A stretch of 64,000 nt of DNA, from contig NZ_BIML01000022.1 in the NCBI RefSeq assembly GCF_004001065.1, forward strand, positions 1 to 64,000. Reading direction: 5' to 3'. Positions 17,601 to 26,521 of this stretch are shown piece by piece. This stretch comes from Paenibacillus xylaniclasticus (GTDB lineage: Bacteria; Bacillota; Bacilli; Paenibacillales; Paenibacillaceae). The notes below the pieces were generated by a model. It did no database searches and was not told where the DNA came from. It saw only the letters and a list, made by a program, of their open reading frames with translations. Position 1 is the first letter of the stretch; each line of letters begins with the position of its first letter. Both the position numbers and the translations under genes were made by a program.

Positions 17601-18674
17601 TTATCGTGCGGCAACGGTCAGAGCCGCTTCTTTCTCGCGAACGAGCGGAATAACCTTCTCGCCGAACGCTTTCAAATCCTCTTCATAATGAAGGAATCCG
17701 GTTAAGATCAGATCGACGCCGATCCGTTTCAGCTCGATAATGCGGTCCGCGACCTGCTCAGCCGTGCCGATCAAGCCTGTCTTGAAGCCGTCATTGTATT
17801 GAACGAGATCCTCGTAGTTCGAATTCGCCCACATGCCCTCACGCTCCGGCGACGCTTTGCCCGCGAACTGGACTTGGCTGCGGAACCCTTCGACCGCTTC
17901 CGGGTCGGCATAGTGAATAATGTCTCGGAGCACCTGCCGCGCTTCCTCCTCCGTATCCCGTACGATGACGAAGGCGTTCGCGCCGAACTTCAGCTTGCGC
18001 CCTTGATCGGCCGCGAGCTTGCTGACCTCTTCGATCTGCGCGCGGAAGCCGTCAACCGTATTGCCGTTCATGAAATACCAATCGGACACCCGCGCCGCCA
18101 TCTCGCGCGCAGCTGCCGAGTTGCCGCCTTGGAATACAGGCGGAACTGAAACCGGCTTCGGCTTGTGCGGTGCGGCGTTAATGCGGTAGAAGTCGCCGCG
18201 GAAATTCGTTTCTTCTTCTGTCCACAGCTGCTTCAGCACTCGAATAAATTCCTCCGAGCGGCGGTATCGCTCGTTATGATCGAGCCACGGCTCGCCGAAC
18301 CCGTGAAACTCGCCCTTGAACCAGCCGCTGACGATATTAATCGCGGCACGCCCTTGGCTAATATGATCGAGCGTGGTGATCGCTTTCGCAATCGTACCCG
18401 GATGCCACAGCCCCGGCAGCACAGCGGCGATAAGGTTCAGCTTGTTCGTCACGGCAGCGAGAGCGGACGCCAAGCCGATCGCCTCCAGCTGATTCTCTGC
18501 GCCATAGCTGGCGATGAACCGTGTCTGCAGCAGCGCGTATTCGAAGCCGACCTCCTCGGCCAGCTTCGCATATTTGGCATTTTCCTGGAAGGACCATCCG
18601 GTACGCTGCGGAATTTTCGATATGACCAGGCCGCCGCTGACGTTCGGCACCCAATAAGCAAATTTCAATGACAT
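17601..18674 (-). CDS. sfnG: FMNH2-dependent dimethylsulfone monooxygenase-like protein
   Basis: 357 residues of the bacterial luciferase-like (LLM) flavin family. The N-terminus LKFAYWVPNVSGGLVISKI and the segment QTRFIASYGAENQLEA are typical of SfnG, which cleaves dimethylsulfone to methanesulfinate using reduced FMN. NIVSGWFKGEFHGFGEPW is the family FMN-site region. The start is ATG 18674 with GAGGTG upstream. It follows ssuD by 75 bp on the same strand. No flavin reductase gene is in the window, so FMNH2 must come from elsewhere. Confidence 0.85.
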   Translation of the reverse strand: MSLKFAYWVPNVSGGLVISKIPQRTGWSFQENAKYAKLAEEVGFEYALLQTRFIASYGAENQLEAIGLASALAAVTNKLNLIAAVLPGLWHPGTIAKAITTLDHISQGRAAINIVSGWFKGEFHGFGEPWLDHNERYRRSEEFIRVLKQLWTEEETNFRGDFYRINAAPHKPKPVSVPPVFQGGNSAAAREMAARVSDWYFMNGNTVDGFRAQIEEVSKLAADQGRKLKFGANAFVIVRDTEEEARQVLRDIIHYADPEAVEGFRSQVQFAGKASPEREGMWANSNYEDLVQYNDGFKTGLIGTAEQVADRIIELKRIGVDLILTGFLHYEEDLKAFGEKVIPLVREKEAALTVAAR

Positions 18675-18748
18675 GGCTTTCACCTCATTATTGAATGTAT
18701 AAATCCAATGGGGCCTTTAGTTGACTAGTCGGCCATGTGATACATTTG

Positions 18749-19909
18749 TTACTTTGCGCTTACTTTCTCTTTCACGCGATGCTCCGGTACCAGATTGTTC
18801 GCAATGACTTCACCGAACGGACTAATGAACGCGCGGTCCTCCTCGCGCTTGCTGCCGCTGTACCCGAGCTTCGGAAACAGCAGCTCTGCTGTCCGATACG
18901 CTTCCTCCAGATGAGGATAGCCGGACAAAATGAACGTCTCGATGCCAAGCGCTTCATATTCCCGAATTCTCGCCGCCACCTGATCCGGATCGCCGACGAG
19001 CGCCGTGCCCGCGCCGCCTCTTACTAATCCGATGCCCGCCCATAGGTTCGGGCTGACGACCAGCTTGGAGCGGTCTCCATTATGCAGGCTGGACATCCGC
19101 TGCTGACCAACCGAATCCATACGAGCATATACTTGCTGAGCAGACGCAATCGTCTCCTCGTCCAAATGCTCGATCAGGCTGTCGGCCGCGCGCCAAGCCT
19201 CCTCCTCTGTCGGACGGACGATGACATGCAGCCGAATGCCGAACTTCATCTTCCGGCCGCGGCTTTCAGCGAGCTCGCGCATTTGCTTAATTTTGCGTTC
19301 GACTGCCGCCGGAGGCTCACCCCATGTCAAGTACACATCGACATGATCGGCAGCGACCTCCATCGCCGCATCGGACGAGCCGCCGAAGTAGAGTGGCGGA
19401 TACGGCTTCTGAATCGTCGGATACAACACTGTACCTCCGCGCACCTTCAAATATTTGCCTTCAAAGTCGACCGGATCGCCGCCTTCCAGCTCCTTACGCC
19501 AGATCGTAAGAAATTCGTCGGTTAGCTCATACCGCTCATCATGTCCGAGGAATAAGCCATCGCCCTCCAGCTCGACCGGATCGCCTCCCGCTACGACGTT
19601 AATCAGCAGCCGACCGCCGGAGAACCGATCGAGCGTCGCCGCCATGCGGGCCGCCGTCGTCGGCAGCATCAAGCCTGGACGGGCTGCAACGAGAAATTTC
19701 AGCCGCTCTGTGACCGGGATCAGCGATGAAGCTACGATCCACGAATCCTCGCACGATTTGCCCGTTGGCAGCAGCACGCCTTCGAAGCCAAGCTCATCGG
19801 CTGCCTGCGCGATTTGCTTGCAATAGTGATGCGATACCGCCCTAGCTCCTTCGCTCGTACCTAGATAACGTCCGTCGCCGTGTGTTGGAATAAACCAGAA
19901 TAGTTCCAT
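18749..19909 (-). CDS. ssuD: FMNH2-dependent alkanesulfonate monooxygenase
   Basis: 386 residues. The N-terminus [21 protein letters not shown] and [25 protein letters not shown] match SsuD, which releases sulfite from alkanesulfonates when sulfate is scarce. [19 protein letters not shown] is also characteristic. Cytoplasmic, needs FMNH2. GGGAGG lies ten bases before the ATG. The neighbours sfnG and the HpaB-like gene point to organosulfur use, but the ssuABC transporter is not here. Confidence 0.9.
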   Translation of the reverse strand: MELFWFIPTHGDGRYLGTSEGARAVSHHYCKQIAQAADELGFEGVLLPTGKSCEDSWIVASSLIPVTERLKFLVAARPGLMLPTTAARMAATLDRFSGGRLLINVVAGGDPVELEGDGLFLGHDERYELTDEFLTIWRKELEGGDPVDFEGKYLKVRGGTVLYPTIQKPYPPLYFGGSSDAAMEVAADHVDVYLTWGEPPAAVERKIKQMRELAESRGRKMKFGIRLHVIVRPTEEEAWRAADSLIEHLDEETIASAQQVYARMDSVGQQRMSSLHNGDRSKLVVSPNLWAGIGLVRGGAGTALVGDPDQVAARIREYEALGIETFILSGYPHLEEAYRTAELLFPKLGYSGSKREEDRAFISPFGEVIANNLVPEHRVKEKVSAK

Positions 19910-20003
19910 ATTTGTTCAGCCTCCCTATGCTTAACGTTTGATTAATATTTGTTAGTTAACGTTCGATGGATCATGCGCAATCTTCTATTCGCTTAACGCT
20001 CGA

Positions 20004-21464
20004 TTAGAGCGGAGCCGGTTTACCTTTGCTGTTCTCCTTCAGCAGCTTCCAGATCGGGTCGGTCAGCGAGGCCTGATCGAACCGGTTATAATGGGCCGCG
20101 AGTCCCCGAATCGGATCACCTGCATAAAATTTCTCATACAGCAGGTGCCGCGCCCCCAGCGGACTGCCGATCAGATCCCAGGCGAGCTTGAACAGCTCGA
20201 CCTTCTTCTCTGCGCTGACAGCTGCCCCTTCGAAATACAGATGCATCAACTTCGAGATCGGTCCGTAGAAATCTTCGGTATCCGAAGGCGTCTGGACGAA
20301 GCCGCCTGCGCCGACCTGCTGCAATATTTCGACCGCCCTCGGATAATATTTCGTACCGAGGCTGCGCGCCGTCTCGACGTACTGCAGATCCGGCACCAGC
20401 ACACCCGACGCGTCAGCCTTCGCCTGCGTCTCGGCTGCAATGACGAGTGCCTTAATCACGTCGATCTGCGTCAGCAGCTCGCCAAGCTTCTCTTGAATAT
20501 GCAGGAAACCGGTTACGCCGATCGCCTCCGCCACCGCGAAGGTGACGCCAGTAATAAATTCGAGCTTCGCTACGAAACGAACGACATTCTGATGGAACGC
20601 CAGCCCGTTAGCCGTCTTGTTCGCTCTAAGCTTGAGCACCTTGTCGGCATCACCATACAGCAGCACCCGCTCCCACGGAATAAGCACATCGTCGAAGAAC
20701 AGCACGGCATCCATCTCGTCATAACGCGAACTGAGCGGATGATTTCTCTCGTTCGGATGCTGGAACGACTCACGGCAGACGATGTGCAGTCCCGGCGAAT
20801 TAGCCGGCACGATCAGCACATGGGCATGCTTGCGGTGCTCGGACTGAAACTGCAGGAAAGAAAAAATAACAAAATCATGCGTATAAGGAGCTCCTGTCGC
20901 GATCATTTTGGCTCCCCGGACGATGATGCCCTCCGAGGTCTCGCGAACGACATGCAGGAATCGTTCAGCTATCCGCTTATCATCAAGTCCGCTCGAGCGG
21001 TCGATCTGCGGGTCGATGATTGCCGTCGTCAGGAATAAATCGTTATCCCTTGCCTGCTCGTAATAAGCGGATATTTTATCCGTGAACTGCGGGTCAAGCT
21101 CACGCAGCTGATGTCTTGCCGCATACCAGCCGGTTACCATTGACCGCGCATAGTCGGACAACCGGCTCATCATCCCGTTCGTCGCCGAGGACCAATGGGC
21201 GAACGAGCGGCTGCGCTGCGCCAGCTCCTCCGGCGAGTACGGCACGAGGAAGGAACTGTGCGCGTATTTGCCGGTCTCGGGTACGTAAAATCCTACTTTA
21301 TCGCGTTCCTGCGGATCGTCCAGCATGTTGAACAAACCGCTGATCGTATTCAATGTCCCTTGAAACTCGGCATGTTCGGATACGCTCTTGATCGGTTTGC
21401 CTTCCAGCCATACGCTGCGCCCGTCGTCTAAGCTTGCCTTGAATCGTTCTCCCCTTGAGCTCAT
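20004..21464 (-). CDS. 4-hydroxyphenylacetate 3-hydroxylase (HpaB)-family flavin monooxygenase
   Basis: 486 residues of the HpaB/PvcC/4-BUDH superfamily: an acyl-CoA-dehydrogenase-like fold using FADH2 from a separate reductase. Typical segments are GAKMIATGAPYTHDFVIFS, HPLSSRYDEMDAVLFFDDVLIPWERVLLYGD, and LGTKYYPRAVEILQQVGAGG. The substrate is unknown. Placement upstream of ssuD and sfnG on the same strand (95-bp gap) suggests oxidation of an aromatic or sulfur compound as part of organosulfur use rather than classical HPA breakdown; no HpaC, HpaD or HpaE neighbour is present. GGAGG nine bases before ATG. Confidence 0.85.
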   Translation of the reverse strand: MSSRGERFKASLDDGRSVWLEGKPIKSVSEHAEFQGTLNTISGLFNMLDDPQERDKVGFYVPETGKYAHSSFLVPYSPEELAQRSRSFAHWSSATNGMMSRLSDYARSMVTGWYAARHQLRELDPQFTDKISAYYEQARDNDLFLTTAIIDPQIDRSSGLDDKRIAERFLHVVRETSEGIIVRGAKMIATGAPYTHDFVIFSFLQFQSEHRKHAHVLIVPANSPGLHIVCRESFQHPNERNHPLSSRYDEMDAVLFFDDVLIPWERVLLYGDADKVLKLRANKTANGLAFHQNVVRFVAKLEFITGVTFAVAEAIGVTGFLHIQEKLGELLTQIDVIKALVIAAETQAKADASGVLVPDLQYVETARSLGTKYYPRAVEILQQVGAGGFVQTPSDTEDFYGPISKLMHLYFEGAAVSAEKKVELFKLAWDLIGSPLGARHLLYEKFYAGDPIRGLAAHYNRFDQASLTDPIWKLLKENSKGKPAPL

Positions 21465-21578
21465 GCTGTTCTACCTCCACACTTATAATCTAAATTAATC
21501 CGATTGATTTTGTCTGCTATGTAGATTATGATAGCTCATATCCAATTTATATCAACAATCAATATTTTTTACTTTGGC

Positions 21579-21586
21579 GGTTATCC
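21579..21586. promoter_or_regulatory. Candidate operator half (GGTTATCC)
   Basis: GGTTATCC is the reverse complement of GGATAACC at 21663-21670, and AATAACC recurs at about 21619. The repeated motif in the divergent region between the HpaB-like gene and tetR suggests binding by the TetR protein. Confidence 0.35.
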
Positions 21587-21659
21587 GACACTTCGACCAG
21601 TTATGTTCGCAATCTAGCGAATAACCAACAATCTATGAACAAGTGGCTGTTAGGAGTCT

Positions 21660-21673
21660 GTTGGATAACCAAC
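21660..21673. promoter_or_regulatory. Candidate TetR operator palindrome
   Basis: GTTGGATAACCAAC is a dyad with 5-bp arms (GTTGG/CCAAC) and a near-symmetric centre, 38 bp before the tetR start codon. Its position suits autorepression and control of the divergent monooxygenase operon. Confidence 0.45.
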
Positions 21674-21711
21674 AACAACGATCATGATGTCGGATACTGA
21701 GGAGGGATTCG

Positions 21712-22323
21712 ATGAGTGACAATCGGGGAAAAGACCGACGTGTCGCGCGCACGCGGTCGATGATAGCAGACGCATTGATGGAAATTTTGCAACAAAAAAC
21801 GTACGACGAAATCAGCATTACAGACATCGCGGAGCAAGCGGATATTAACCGGTCGACGTTCTATGCTCATTTTATTGATAAGGATGACCTGCTCAGCCAG
21901 CTCGTCTCGGAGAAGCTGGATGTGCTGAAGACGCTGCTCTACGATGCTGCTGCTTCGACAACAACGCCCAGCCGCGATTCCGCCGATCCAATCTTTACAA
22001 CTCTTTTCCAGCATGTGATGGAGCAGCACCGCTTCTATTCGTTAATGTTAACCCGTTACCCCAACGGGCAGTTCCGATCGATGCTGACCACCCTGATCAA
22101 AGACAGCTTCTTCGTTCGCATCTCCAAGCTTGGACTGGATCAGCAGCTGCAGGTTCCGCTGGAGCTCCTGCTCGATTATGTCAGCTTCTCAACAGCCGGG
22201 ATGCTGGACAAATGGCTGACGAACGAACGGGTGTACTCTCCTGATCATATGGGACTTCAGCTGACACGGCTTGCCGTGCTCGGCGTTTTTCCAGCGATGG
22301 GGGCTGTCTCCGCGCAGTCATAG
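21712..22323 (+). CDS. TetR/AcrR-family transcriptional regulator
   Basis: 203 residues. The N-terminal TetR helix-turn-helix (ISITDIAEQADINRSTFYAHF, residues about 33-55) is preceded by the usual TRSMIADALMEIL helix. The C-terminal ligand domain resembles the TetR_C_8/DhaS type (HRFYSLMLTRYPNGQF). GGAGGG six bases before ATG. Divergent from the monooxygenase genes with repeated GGATAACC motifs between them, so it likely represses them and itself. The effector is unknown. Confidence 0.88.
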   Translation: MSDNRGKDRRVARTRSMIADALMEILQQKTYDEISITDIAEQADINRSTFYAHFIDKDDLLSQLVSEKLDVLKTLLYDAAASTTTPSRDSADPIFTTLFQHVMEQHRFYSLMLTRYPNGQFRSMLTTLIKDSFFVRISKLGLDQQLQVPLELLLDYVSFSTAGMLDKWLTNERVYSPDHMGLQLTRLAVLGVFPAMGAVSAQS

Positions 22324-22356
22324 ACTCTCACCATACTTCCAAATACAAACGCGAAT

Positions 22357-22404
22357 AAGCCGGCACCATCCTCATCCGCTTACGGATGACGGTGATGCCG
22401 GCTT
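22357..22404. terminator. Bidirectional terminator between converging genes
   Basis: AAGCCGGCA...CATCCG and its complement form a long stem with a CTTA loop and one or two bulges, between the tetR stop and the stop of the SLH hydrolase on the other strand. Confidence 0.7.
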
Positions 22405-22412
22405 TCCTTCGA

Positions 22413-24488
22413 TTAGATCATCAAATTCTCGATCAGCTTGGCGAGCAATACAGCCGCCTCCTGCCGCAGAAGCGTATTGCCCGGCATATAATCAGCAGCG
22501 CCGCTGGCATCAACCTGCACCTCTGGTCCATACAAGCCGGCTGCGACGACGAACTGGACGGCCTCGTTCGCCCACGGAGACGGCGATGTGCTCAGCTTCG
22601 CCTGAAGCGCCGGCGCACCGAGCACATCGTGCGCGATGCGCCATATAATCGATGCCGCCTCTTGGCGCGTAATTGCGCGGTCTGGCTCGAACATCATGCC
22701 TGGCGTTCCGTTCAGTATGCCAAGCTCGGTAATCGTCTGAACCAATGCCGCCTGCGGATGCCCTTGCAAATCAGCGAAGACGACCGGATTATTCGACAGC
22801 TTCATGCCGGAAAGTCTAGCGATCATGCTGACGAAATCGGCTCTCGTAACGGCCGATTGCGGCTGGAACAAGCTCTTGCCTGCATCGTCGAATACTTCAA
22901 GTGCGCGCAGGAAGTAAATCGAAGCCGCATAAGGGCTGTCTGCTGCCAAATCATCGTAGACACCCGGCGTCCCCATCTTCTCCGACAGACTGTCCGGCAT
23001 GTTGTAATAGAGATACTTGATATCCCCATCCTCATCCGCTTTGAAGACTGCCGCGGCGCCATTCTCATCCTCGAACACCAGAGAACCGACCGGTCTTAAG
23101 GTATGAGTACCATAGCTGTCGCGCACGGTCAGTATGCCGTCTTGCACCTCTACTTGCGATGCGAACAGCGGGGTTCTCAAATTGCGGTAAATCCCCGTAA
23201 ATCGGGCTAGTTCATCGCTCGTAAGCGCAATAGAAGGCTTCGTCTCAGGCTTTGCCGGATAATAGTGATTCATGAATGCGGCAAAAAAATCTTCCCTCAC
23301 GCTTGCGCTGGCATCACTGTTCACAATAACCATTCCGCCGACCTGCTGCTCCGGAAGCAGCCACATCCAGGAATGATAACCCGCCAGATCTCCGCCTTTA
23401 CCGATAACGAATTGTCCGTTATGCACTTGATGGAGAAACGTCTCGAAGCCATAAGACATGATCGGGATGCCTGGCGCTGCCTCGTAATGGGTCTGCTGCA
23501 TCAGCTTCTCCGTCTTCTCCTCCAGAATGCGGGCGTCGCCCAGCTTCCCGCCATTCAAATGCGCGATAATAAAATTGGCCATATCTGCACCGGTAGACAG
23601 CATTCCGCCCTCCGGCGCGATCGTCGGTACGTTCGGATAGACCGGATACGGCTCCTGATCGAATGTGTACCCGGTTGCAAGCTGTGCCGCAGTCTGTCCA
23701 TTCACCAGCATCGTCGTGTGCTTCATCCCAAGCGGAGCAAAAATATGGCGGTCCACATACTGCTCGAACGGCTCGCCGGATACGTTCTGAACGATATAAC
23801 CGAGCATCGTGTAGCCGAGATTGTCATAACGGTAAGCTTCACCGGGCTTGTACACAACCGTCGGTTCATTTTGCTTCAAATAATCCTCGAGCCCAATTTC
23901 TTCGCCTTGTCCACTTGCGTCCGTATAGTCGAAGCCAGCTGTATGGGTAAGAAAATGCTCGACGGTCACCGGAGTACCGGTATCATTCTTGATCCGAATA
24001 TCCGGCATATAGGCAGCTACATCCTGATGCAGATCGAGCTTCCCTTGCTCAGCAAGCTGCATAGCCGCAGTCGCAGTGACGGCCTTCGTTATGGAGGCCA
24101 TCCGAAACAGCGTCGTTTCCGGATCGATCGGCTTCTTGGCTGCGATATCTGCGTACCCATAGCCTTGATTGAGCAGTACTTGTCCATCCTTCACGATGAC
24201 AACGAGCGCGCCAGCAAGCTTACTTGCTACCTCTGGCTTCGCGAAATAGCTGTCCACGAACGAGCGCACCTCCGCAGGATCGAAAGCGTCGGCAGAGGAC
24301 GGAGCTGCAGCCGCTGCCAGAGCGTTATCTTGTACAGTAAGCTGCGACCGCATGGATGTTGAAGTCTGGCCAGCAGCAAGCGCGGCTTCCGCGCTGACGA
24401 CTGCCGGAACAAGCAGTAGTGCGCTTGCTGTAATGGCCGCGAGTGTAATTTTCGTCGTCCTTAGACGGGATCGTTTATTGTTTCTCAT
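22413..24488 (-). CDS. Surface-anchored serine hydrolase (beta-lactamase/PBP fold) with SLH domains
   Basis: 691 residues from ATG 24488 (GAGGAG seven bases upstream). A signal peptide (ITLAAITASALLLVPAVVSA) is followed by a class C beta-lactamase-related domain with SxxK in FRMASITKAVTATA and YxN in YDNLGYTMLGY, then a middle beta domain (about 440-500) and SLH repeats at about 520-690 (SAVTRADFVSMIARLSG, RAITRQEAASIIWRIA). SLH domains bind pyruvylated wall polymer, so the enzyme sits on the cell surface. It is paralogous to the gene at 33573. It could be a D-amino acid or ester hydrolase; real beta-lactamase activity is not implied. Confidence 0.88.
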   Translation of the reverse strand: MRNNKRSRLRTTKITLAAITASALLLVPAVVSAEAALAAGQTSTSMRSQLTVQDNALAAAAAPSSADAFDPAEVRSFVDSYFAKPEVASKLAGALVVIVKDGQVLLNQGYGYADIAAKKPIDPETTLFRMASITKAVTATAAMQLAEQGKLDLHQDVAAYMPDIRIKNDTGTPVTVEHFLTHTAGFDYTDASGQGEEIGLEDYLKQNEPTVVYKPGEAYRYDNLGYTMLGYIVQNVSGEPFEQYVDRHIFAPLGMKHTTMLVNGQTAAQLATGYTFDQEPYPVYPNVPTIAPEGGMLSTGADMANFIIAHLNGGKLGDARILEEKTEKLMQQTHYEAAPGIPIMSYGFETFLHQVHNGQFVIGKGGDLAGYHSWMWLLPEQQVGGMVIVNSDASASVREDFFAAFMNHYYPAKPETKPSIALTSDELARFTGIYRNLRTPLFASQVEVQDGILTVRDSYGTHTLRPVGSLVFEDENGAAAVFKADEDGDIKYLYYNMPDSLSEKMGTPGVYDDLAADSPYAASIYFLRALEVFDDAGKSLFQPQSAVTRADFVSMIARLSGMKLSNNPVVFADLQGHPQAALVQTITELGILNGTPGMMFEPDRAITRQEAASIIWRIAHDVLGAPALQAKLSTSPSPWANEAVQFVVAAGLYGPEVQVDASGAADYMPGNTLLRQEAAVLLAKLIENLMI

Positions 24489-24612
24489 CGTCTCACTCCT
24501 CACTACGATTAGGTCTATGTACCACTTAATGGTAGTAAATACAGTGAAGTTGATGAACCGTCCCCGGAACGAAAATAGCTCCCGCCTTTAGTCTAGGTAA
24601 TTATTATTATTA

Positions 24613-25185
24613 TTATTTCGGGCAGGCTGTCAGCCGTTTCATTTTGTTCTGGAATCGGAGACAGCCGTACAAAAGCAAGAGCAGTACGACGGCTTGCAGA
24701 ATAGTGACGGAGAAGATGACGCTTGAAATAATCTCGGATGCGCGTTCATAACGGAACAAATTCATTAGGTTAAGGACAAGCATTGGGATATTGGCCAGTG
24801 CAATCCCAAATAACATAAGCTGTACTCTTTTCCACAAGTGGATCAATGAAGTTCTGTCGGTATAAATGTTATACGACTGGCCTTCAACATACGGCTTTCG
24901 GAAATAATGCCAGCCCAAGAACGAGCTCGTATGCTCCCAGCCCAAGTCCTCGAATAGAACTAGATAAGCGTCCAGCTCCTTACGGCTCTTCAGTTGATGA
25001 TAGTCCAGTTTATAGACATATCGTTGGTTGACATCTGTCTCAAATCGATTGCGGAATAGTCCTGGTCTGACCAAATGAAGCCCCTGCGCCGACAGTTCCG
25101 TCAACCATGCCTCATCCTTCTCATAGTTCCATACAAATGATATTCGAGTACGATACTCGGTCTTGCCTTCTGTCACCTGCTTCAT
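24613..25185 (-). CDS. DUF2812 membrane protein
   Basis: 190 residues. The N-terminal DUF2812 region (residues about 15-110) has ISFVWNYEKDEAWLTELSAQGLHL and a GWEHTSSFLGWHYFRKP segment; two transmembrane helices follow (about 122-145, 155-178). It starts directly after the PadR stop (GGAGGAG before ATG). Such PadR/DUF2812 pairs are common in Firmicutes and appear to sense envelope or drug signals through the PadR partner; the biochemical role is unknown. Confidence 0.8.
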   Translation of the reverse strand: MKQVTEGKTEYRTRISFVWNYEKDEAWLTELSAQGLHLVRPGLFRNRFETDVNQRYVYKLDYHQLKSRKELDAYLVLFEDLGWEHTSSFLGWHYFRKPYVEGQSYNIYTDRTSLIHLWKRVQLMLFGIALANIPMLVLNLMNLFRYERASEIISSVIFSVTILQAVVLLLLLYGCLRFQNKMKRLTACPK

Positions 25186-25533
25186 CTACTCTCCTCCTCT
25201 AGATTGCTCCATCGCTGCTCTACCGCTCTGCAGCAGCTCCTCCATCCGTTCCATCTCAGCCTGAAGCACGAGTCGGCCGCTGTCCGTAATGGTGTAATGC
25301 TTACGTCTCGAATCGGCGCTGTCTATATCCGGAGCATTGGCGATAAGCCCCTTCTTCTGCAGTGCACTGAGCGCTGTGTACAATGTTCCCGCACCAATCC
25401 GAACCCGTCCCCCGCTCATTCGCTCGACGTCCTGCATAATCGCATACCCATGAGCTTCTGCTGGATACAGCGCGACCAGTATGTAATAAAAGGCTTCGGT
25501 CAACGGCAGCCACTCGTGTACGCCCTCTTTCAT
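25186..25533 (-). CDS. PadR-family transcriptional regulator
   Basis: 115 residues with the PadR winged helix: TEAFYYILVALYPAEAHGYAI, then RIGAGTLYTALSALQKKGLI and RKHYTITDSGRLVL. Transcribed with the DUF2812 gene immediately downstream. GAGG seven bases before ATG. The AT-rich upstream region has repeated TATC(N)nCAATATA elements (25587-25648), likely its own operator. Confidence 0.9.
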   Translation of the reverse strand: MKEGVHEWLPLTEAFYYILVALYPAEAHGYAIMQDVERMSGGRVRIGAGTLYTALSALQKKGLIANAPDIDSADSRRKHYTITDSGRLVLQAEMERMEELLQSGRAAMEQSRGGE

Positions 25534-25586
25534 CGTTCTACCTCTTCTGCCGCTATTGGCTATTTCTATTTATGTAACACGTAATA

Positions 25587-25648
25587 TATCGACACTCAAT
25601 ATATAGAATATCGATATAATATTTTTTATTATATCAACTTTCAATATA
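25587..25648. promoter_or_regulatory. Candidate PadR operator cluster
   Basis: Two direct repeats (25587-25603 and 25632-25648, 13 of 17 bases identical, pattern TATC...CAATATA) flank the palindrome ATATCGATAT at 25608-25617. The cluster lies 54-115 bp before the padR start. Confidence 0.45.
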
Positions 25649-25670
25649 GTGTAAACACGGAATCCTAACA

Positions 25671-25716
25671 AAAGCTGGCGCAAGATGCCTCCTGTTCGAG
25701 GCCTTGCGCCAGCTTT
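25671..25716 (-). terminator. Terminator after mobA
   Basis: A perfect 14-bp stem (AAAGCTGGCGCAAG and complement) with an 18-nt loop that can pair internally. TTTTGTTAGG follows on the minus strand, 22 bp past the mobA stop. Confidence 0.85.
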
Positions 25717-25737
25717 CGTTTGGCGGGATCAGCAGCC

Positions 25738-26346
25738 TTACGGTTGAAGCTGTTCCGCCTGCTGCAGCATCGTCTCATACTCGTCCGGTGTTTTGAACGC
25801 TGCAACGCATATCGGATCAATTCCGTTCTCCGCCAGCTCCGTCTCGCTGATCTCGCTCCATAAGAGCAGCTTCAGCAGCTCCGTCAGTTCTGACTCCCCT
25901 TGCTTCAGAACGGTCTCGATATGCGGCGCAGCCGCTCGATCGTAGATTCCATGCAGCGGATGAAGCTCGCCGTTCACGAGCGGTACGACGGCTTCAAAGC
26001 CATCCTTCTTCCGGTTGAACAGCAATCGGGCTGCTTCGTCGGAAATGAACGGCATGTCGCAGCCTACTGCCCACACCGAGGAATGCTTCGCCAGCGACAG
26101 CGCTGCATGCAGGCCGCCAAGCGGTCCAACTTCTTCGTAGAAATCGGTAATAATCCGAACCGAGCGATCAACCACCGGTAAGTATGGCTTCGGGTCATCT
26201 GTTACAATAATACACTCATCGCACAGCTTCGCCATCCGCTCCAGCTGCCGTACAATTAGCGGCTTCCCGCCAAATGGGAGCAGCGCTTTTCGCTCTCCCC
26301 CCATCCGGCGGCTCGCGCCGCCAGCCAATATGACTCCCGATAGCAT
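25738..26346 (-). CDS. mobA: Molybdenum cofactor guanylyltransferase
   Basis: 202 residues of the MobA nucleotidyltransferase family, which attaches GMP to molybdopterin. The N-terminal loop LAGGASRRMGGERKALLPFGGKPL binds GTP; VGCDMPFIS holds the metal-binding Asp, and EEVGPLGGLHAAL is typical. Cytoplasmic. GGAGGG five bases before ATG. No other moa or moe gene lies nearby, so it is an isolated gene with its own terminator. Confidence 0.88.
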   Translation of the reverse strand: MLSGVILAGGASRRMGGERKALLPFGGKPLIVRQLERMAKLCDECIIVTDDPKPYLPVVDRSVRIITDFYEEVGPLGGLHAALSLAKHSSVWAVGCDMPFISDEAARLLFNRKKDGFEAVVPLVNGELHPLHGIYDRAAAPHIETVLKQGESELTELLKLLLWSEISETELAENGIDPICVAAFKTPDEYETMLQQAEQLQP

Positions 26347-26438
26347 TCTGTCCCTCCACCTTTCCGCATCATCTAGTCTCTACTTTAGCGGGATTCAGGC
26401 GGTCTGTAAGTGAAGCATGTCACACCCTCCCAAAAAAA

Positions 26439-26476
26439 ATCAGGATGAAGCAGATCTTCATCTGCCCCACCCTGAT
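26439..26476 (-). terminator. Terminator after the xylanase gene
   Basis: ATCAGG..TGAAGCAGAT pairs with its complement around CTTC, with one small mismatch, followed on the minus strand by TTTTTTTTG. It lies about 45 bp past the xylanase stop. Confidence 0.8.
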
Positions 26477-26521
26477 ACGAATATCTATAGTCTACTGTTA
26501 CTGCATGGTCTCACATATAGA

